From Bacteroidales bacterium (GTDB lineage: Bacteria; Bacteroidota; Bacteroidia; Bacteroidales; WCHB1-69), in assembly GCA_031266895.1 (NCBI GenBank), contig JAISAD010000006.1, forward strand, positions 1-9,351: DNA of 9,351 bases. Reading direction: 5' to 3'. Shown here piece by piece: positions 6,492 to 9,351 of the stretch (the stretch's first letter is position 1; every line of letters starts with the position of its first letter). The translations under genes were made by a program, and so were the position numbers. Under the pieces are notes generated by a model. That model was given only the letters and a program-made list of their open reading frames with translations. It made no database searches and was not told where the DNA came from.

Positions 6492-8483
6492 TTACTGCCT
6501 GTTTCTCCTGGCGGAGCACGCATGGCGAGCCGCTAATGCCATTCTCAAAATCTTTAGGTCAAGCTTCCAGTCATAATTCTCCGCATAGAGCCTGTTAGCT
6601 TTTTGCACGGATTCTTCGGAGGGAGTTTCGCCCAGTATAATCGCAGGTGAAAATATTCCCTTTCGTGTCTTCATCTCTTCACTCGAGGCATAGCTCACCC
6701 AGCTTTTTGCCCCCGTTAAAACTGCAAAAATATTACCCAGAAAGTCCTTTTTATAGCGGAGAAGCCAGATGGAGAGCGGCGAAGCGACCAAAAGCAACAG
6801 GGCACTGATAAAGTCGAAGAGCCTTTTTTTGAGGCGGTTGTTATAGCAGTTCAGGGAATTGCCCTTGTGGTGAAACAGTTCATCCTTAATATGGATGGCG
6901 TTGCTGCCGATGATGATATTCTTGTCGGAAGCAGGGGCAATTTTGAACTCAGGCTGTAGCGGTTGCAGTTCGTGCATCAGCGCCATAATGCGTGCCGTAG
7001 AGAGGTCGCTGCCGCAAAAGATTAGCTCGTTGATGCGATAGAGCTTCACCAGGGCGGCAATTTGGGTTATGTTTCCTATAACCATGCTGTTGTCCATATT
7101 TTGGGTTTCACTTTGTGATGTCGCATTTTCGGTAAGAATAAGGCGCAGTAATTCGTTTTTATTGTGAAACATCTGTGTTAATTCGGCCACGCGAACAGCT
7201 TCGGCTGCACTGCCCACTACTGCAATCCGCTGCTTGCGGGTGCCCCCCAGACGATAATTTTTCATGCCCAGCTTAGATAAAAGATAGCGTATGCCGTTGA
7301 GGGTAATGATGGTCCACATGGAGCCTAACAGTATAACCGCACGCGAAAAGCGAAATGATTCGGGCAGGAGCGCATAGATCAGCAGGATAATGCCTGATCC
7401 AAGGATAATGCCTCGATTGGTGCGCGAAAGCACAAGCGGCTTGCAATAGCCTCGACAAAGCGCTATTCCGGTAAGCCAGAACAGGATGTAGAGCGGCAGA
7501 ATAATGTAGAGATAGTGATCGGGGAATGCACTTCCGCGAGGGGATAATACGTTGGTTTCCCAATAGCTGGATAGCAGCAGCAGGCCGCCATATATTGCAG
7601 CAAAATCAAGCAGCGGCAGAAAGGCTGCTACGGCTAAGCGTTTTAACAGCGCCAAGAGTGCGCGAAACCATATTGCCATGTTGATTATGAAGTTAAACAG
7701 TTTGGCATTATGACTGGAAAACTGCTTTTTCGCAAAAATCTGCATGGCCTTGTAGAAAACGAATACATAGTTGACGCTATTTTTTTTCGTGCTTTCTCCT
7801 TTATAGTGAATGATTTGAGTTTCCGGAAAGTAGTAATTTTTGTAGCCTGACCTGATGATGCGACAGGAGAGGTCTATATCCTCGCCATACATAAAGTAGT
7901 CTTCGTCTAAATAGCCGGTTTGGTCGAGCACGCTTTTTCGCATAAGCATAAATGCACCCGATAAAACTTCTACTGAATGTATTTCGTTATTGTCCAGATA
8001 GGTAAGGTGGTATGTGCCGAATTTTTTCGATTTGGGAAAGAATTTCGATAATCCGAAAATCTTGTAGAATGCCACTCCCGGCAACGGCAATCCCCGTTTC
8101 GATTCGGGCAAAAACTCGCCTTTGCCGTTCACCATTTTCACGCCCAATCCGCCTGCATCCGGGTGCTCGTCCATAAAACGCAAGCATTTTTCAAAGGTGT
8201 CGGCCTGTACCAGCGTGTCGGGATTGAGCAGCAGCACATAGTTGCCCCGTGCCAGCCGCATGGCCTGATTGTTGGCACGGGAGAATCCTACATTGCATTG
8301 ATTGTCAATTGTCTGTACTTGAGGATAGCATTCTCTCAACATCTCTACAGAGCCGTCGTTAGAGTTGTTGTCTATTACAAAAATTTCGGCTTCAATATGT
8401 TGTGTGGCTTCCAGTACGGACGTCAAGCACTGTGCTAAAAAATGTTTAACTTTATAATTGACGATGATGATACTCAGTTGCAT
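6492..8483 (-). CDS. Membrane glycosyltransferase family 2 fused to a degenerate sugar-phosphate transferase-like region
   Basis: A protein of 663 aa in three parts. Residues 1-250 are a GT-A family 2 glycosyltransferase of the rhamnosyltransferase-like type: SIIIVNY (4-10), VIDNNSNDGS (36-45), the nucleotide/metal site LLNPDT (85-90), and MYGEDIDLSCR (198-208) with the acceptor-side GED. Residues about 265-405 contain several hydrophobic membrane segments. Residues 417-550 look like the Rossmann-type region found in WbaP-like proteins (RIAVVGSAAEAVRVAEL, ELIFCGSDL). Residues 551-650 begin like a bacterial sugar transferase (KKRLFDFISALLLLVASPL) and end like one (NRLYAENYDWKLDLKIL). They lack the PGPVFFRQ, KFRSM and LDE segments between, so phosphoglycosyl transfer by this tail is unlikely. 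The probable role is adding a sugar to a lipid-linked surface polysaccharide at the inner membrane. The gene starts 27 bp after psd and is probably co-transcribed with it. Sugar specificity cannot be read from the sequence. Confidence 0.88.
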   Translation of the reverse strand: MQLSIIIVNYKVKHFLAQCLTSVLEATQHIEAEIFVIDNNSNDGSVEMLRECYPQVQTIDNQCNVGFSRANNQAMRLARGNYVLLLNPDTLVQADTFEKCLRFMDEHPDAGGLGVKMVNGKGEFLPESKRGLPLPGVAFYKIFGLSKFFPKSKKFGTYHLTYLDNNEIHSVEVLSGAFMLMRKSVLDQTGYLDEDYFMYGEDIDLSCRIIRSGYKNYYFPETQIIHYKGESTKKNSVNYVFVFYKAMQIFAKKQFSSHNAKLFNFIINMAIWFRALLALLKRLAVAAFLPLLDFAAIYGGLLLLSSYWETNVLSPRGSAFPDHYLYIILPLYILFWLTGIALCRGYCKPLVLSRTNRGIILGSGIILLIYALLPESFRFSRAVILLGSMWTIITLNGIRYLLSKLGMKNYRLGGTRKQRIAVVGSAAEAVRVAELTQMFHNKNELLRLILTENATSQSETQNMDNSMVIGNITQIAALVKLYRINELIFCGSDLSTARIMALMHELQPLQPEFKIAPASDKNIIIGSNAIHIKDELFHHKGNSLNCYNNRLKKRLFDFISALLLLVASPLSIWLLRYKKDFLGNIFAVLTGAKSWVSYASSEEMKTRKGIFSPAIILGETPSEESVQKANRLYAENYDWKLDLKILRMALAARHACSARRNRQ

Positions 8484-8510
8484 AACTTTTACCTGTTCAG
8501 CTAATTGTTT

Positions 8511-9170
8511 TTAAAAAATGGATAGAACTGTTTTCTTGGAAGTAACCTTATCTCCGATTTTCACACTGATTTTGGAGTCAATCGGGACAAAAACATCCAC
8601 GCGCGAGCCGAACTTAATCATCCCCATCTCTTCGCCCTGCACAACTTCAGTGCCCTCCCTGGCATAGCAGACAATGCGCCGCGCTATAAAACCGGCAATT
8701 TGCTTAAATAGCACTTCATCATGTTCGTTTTTGCGCACAACAACGGTATTGTGCTCGTTGTCGATTGAGGCTTTTGGCAGCTTGGCCACCAGGTATTTGC
8801 CCGGATGGTAGCAGACGTAAACCACTTTACCGTCTATGGGGTAGCTGTTTACATGCACATTATTGGGCGACATAAAGATAGAGATGCGAATGCGCTGATC
8901 TTTAAAATACTCTTTTTCAATTTCTTCCTCAATGGCCACAATAGTACCGTCAGCAGGCGAAAGCACCCCTGTCTCTGCTTTGTTAATGACACGGTAAGGC
9001 ACTCTGAAAAAGCGCGTTACAAAGGTAAGAAACCCCAGGCCGACTATCAGCAACAGCACTTTTATAATCCAGTGCATTCGGGGAATAAAGAAAAAGAGAC
9101 AAAAGAGCGCAATGCCTGTAAAAAGTGCTACAATCAGTATGGTAGCATAGCCTTCGTGGTGTATTTTCAT
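8511..9170 (-). CDS. psd: Phosphatidylserine decarboxylase proenzyme, short form
   Basis: This enzyme converts phosphatidylserine to phosphatidylethanolamine at the inner membrane. The 219-aa length fits the short, archaeal-like Psd class rather than the roughly 320-aa E. coli type. Two membrane segments occupy residues 9-29 and 33-51. Conserved motifs follow: LSPADG (70-75, with Asp74), IFMSPNNVHVNSYP (98-111, with His106), DNEHN (137-141), and GMIKFGSRVDVF (183-194). By family rule the chain self-cleaves between Gly188 and Ser189, and Ser189 becomes the pyruvoyl cofactor. The 60 bases upstream are AT-rich. They contain no clear TAnnTTTG box (TATTTACG is the nearest) and run directly into the hairpin-repeat array. 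The glycosyltransferase gene follows after 27 bp. Confidence 0.96.
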   Translation of the reverse strand: MKIHHEGYATILIVALFTGIALFCLFFFIPRMHWIIKVLLLIVGLGFLTFVTRFFRVPYRVINKAETGVLSPADGTIVAIEEEIEKEYFKDQRIRISIFMSPNNVHVNSYPIDGKVVYVCYHPGKYLVAKLPKASIDNEHNTVVVRKNEHDEVLFKQIAGFIARRIVCYAREGTEVVQGEEMGMIKFGSRVDVFVPIDSKISVKIGDKVTSKKTVLSIF

Positions 9171-9230
9171 CTTGATATTTAATTATTCTGTTCGTAAATA
9201 TTTATTGTACATATAGTTATGATTGTATCG

Positions 9231-9351
9231 GCATGTAGCCCTTCACTGCATACGCATGTAGCTCTTCGTTACACAGTATGTAGCCCTTCGTTACATAGTA
9301 TGTAGCCCTTCACTACATACGCATGTAGTCTTTCGTTACATAGTATGTAGT
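9231..9351. repeat. Tandem array of 22-23 bp hairpin-forming units
   Basis: Five full units and one partial unit, continuing past the window edge: 9231-9253, 9254-9275, 9276-9297, 9298-9320, 9321-9342 and 9343-9351. The consensus is GYATGTAGCCCTTC followed by either ACTACATAC (23 bp, type A) or GTTACATA (22 bp, type B). The order is A, B, B, A, B, and the partial sixth unit fits B, so a 67-bp higher-order period is possible. Each unit is itself an inverted repeat. The best, 9298-9320, has a perfect 8-bp stem (GTATGTAG/CTACATAC) around a 7-nt loop. The unit junction at 9292-9304 is also palindromic (TACATA-G-TATGTA). Stop codons interrupt it and it does not look coding. It lies upstream of psd. 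Confidence 0.85.

Noticed and set aside
6492..8483. Active undecaprenyl-phosphate sugar-1-phosphate transferase
   Set aside because: The C-terminal region lacks the catalytic Asp-Glu segment and the substrate-binding motifs, so only the GT2 activity is annotated.
9171..9230. Promoter of psd
   Set aside because: The best candidate, TATTTACG on the minus strand, misses two of the fixed TAnnTTTG bases and no TTG lies at suitable spacing. The true promoter may lie within or beyond the repeat array.
9231..9351. CRISPR array
   Set aside because: The units follow one another directly with no unique spacers, each unit is a hairpin, and no cas gene is present.

Overview
The window looks like chromosomal DNA from a member of the Bacteroidota. 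Four things point there: near-exact matches to the Bacteroidota -7 promoter box (TAnnTTTG), leaders without Shine-Dalgarno sequences, a DUF5723-type outer-membrane protein, and a family 2 glycosyltransferase joined to a sugar-transferase-like tail. The genus cannot be told from the sequence. All seven credible genes lie on the minus strand, so transcription runs from high to low coordinates. No tRNA, rRNA, transposase, phage gene or CRISPR array was seen.

Layout in transcription order. At the right edge (9231-9351) a tandem array of 22-23 bp hairpin-forming units runs off the window, about 60 bp upstream of psd. psd (phosphatidylserine decarboxylase) is followed after 27 bp by a large membrane glycosyltransferase (663 aa). 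These two envelope genes probably form one unit. A separate promoter then drives a 358-aa protein with three predicted S1/OB-fold-like repeats and a lysine-rich tail. A hairpin terminator follows, overlapping the next promoter. That promoter drives a two-gene unit with a 12-bp gap: a 535-aa lipoprotein of unknown function and a 482-aa DUF5723 outer-membrane beta-barrel candidate. Another -7 box precedes gcvT, the glycine-cleavage T-protein. Last, 50 bp beyond gcvT, is a 290-aa secreted protein that appears cut off inside its Ig-like domain. It is followed by a short direct repeat and a GC-rich hairpin.

Most of the genes serve the cell envelope: phospholipid synthesis, surface polysaccharide synthesis, a surface lipoprotein and an outer-membrane protein. 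gcvT is a one-carbon metabolism gene that stands alone here. I see no complete novel system. The most notable items are the hairpin array, the glycosyltransferase whose sugar-transferase domain has lost its catalytic core, the three-repeat S1-like protein and the truncated secreted protein.
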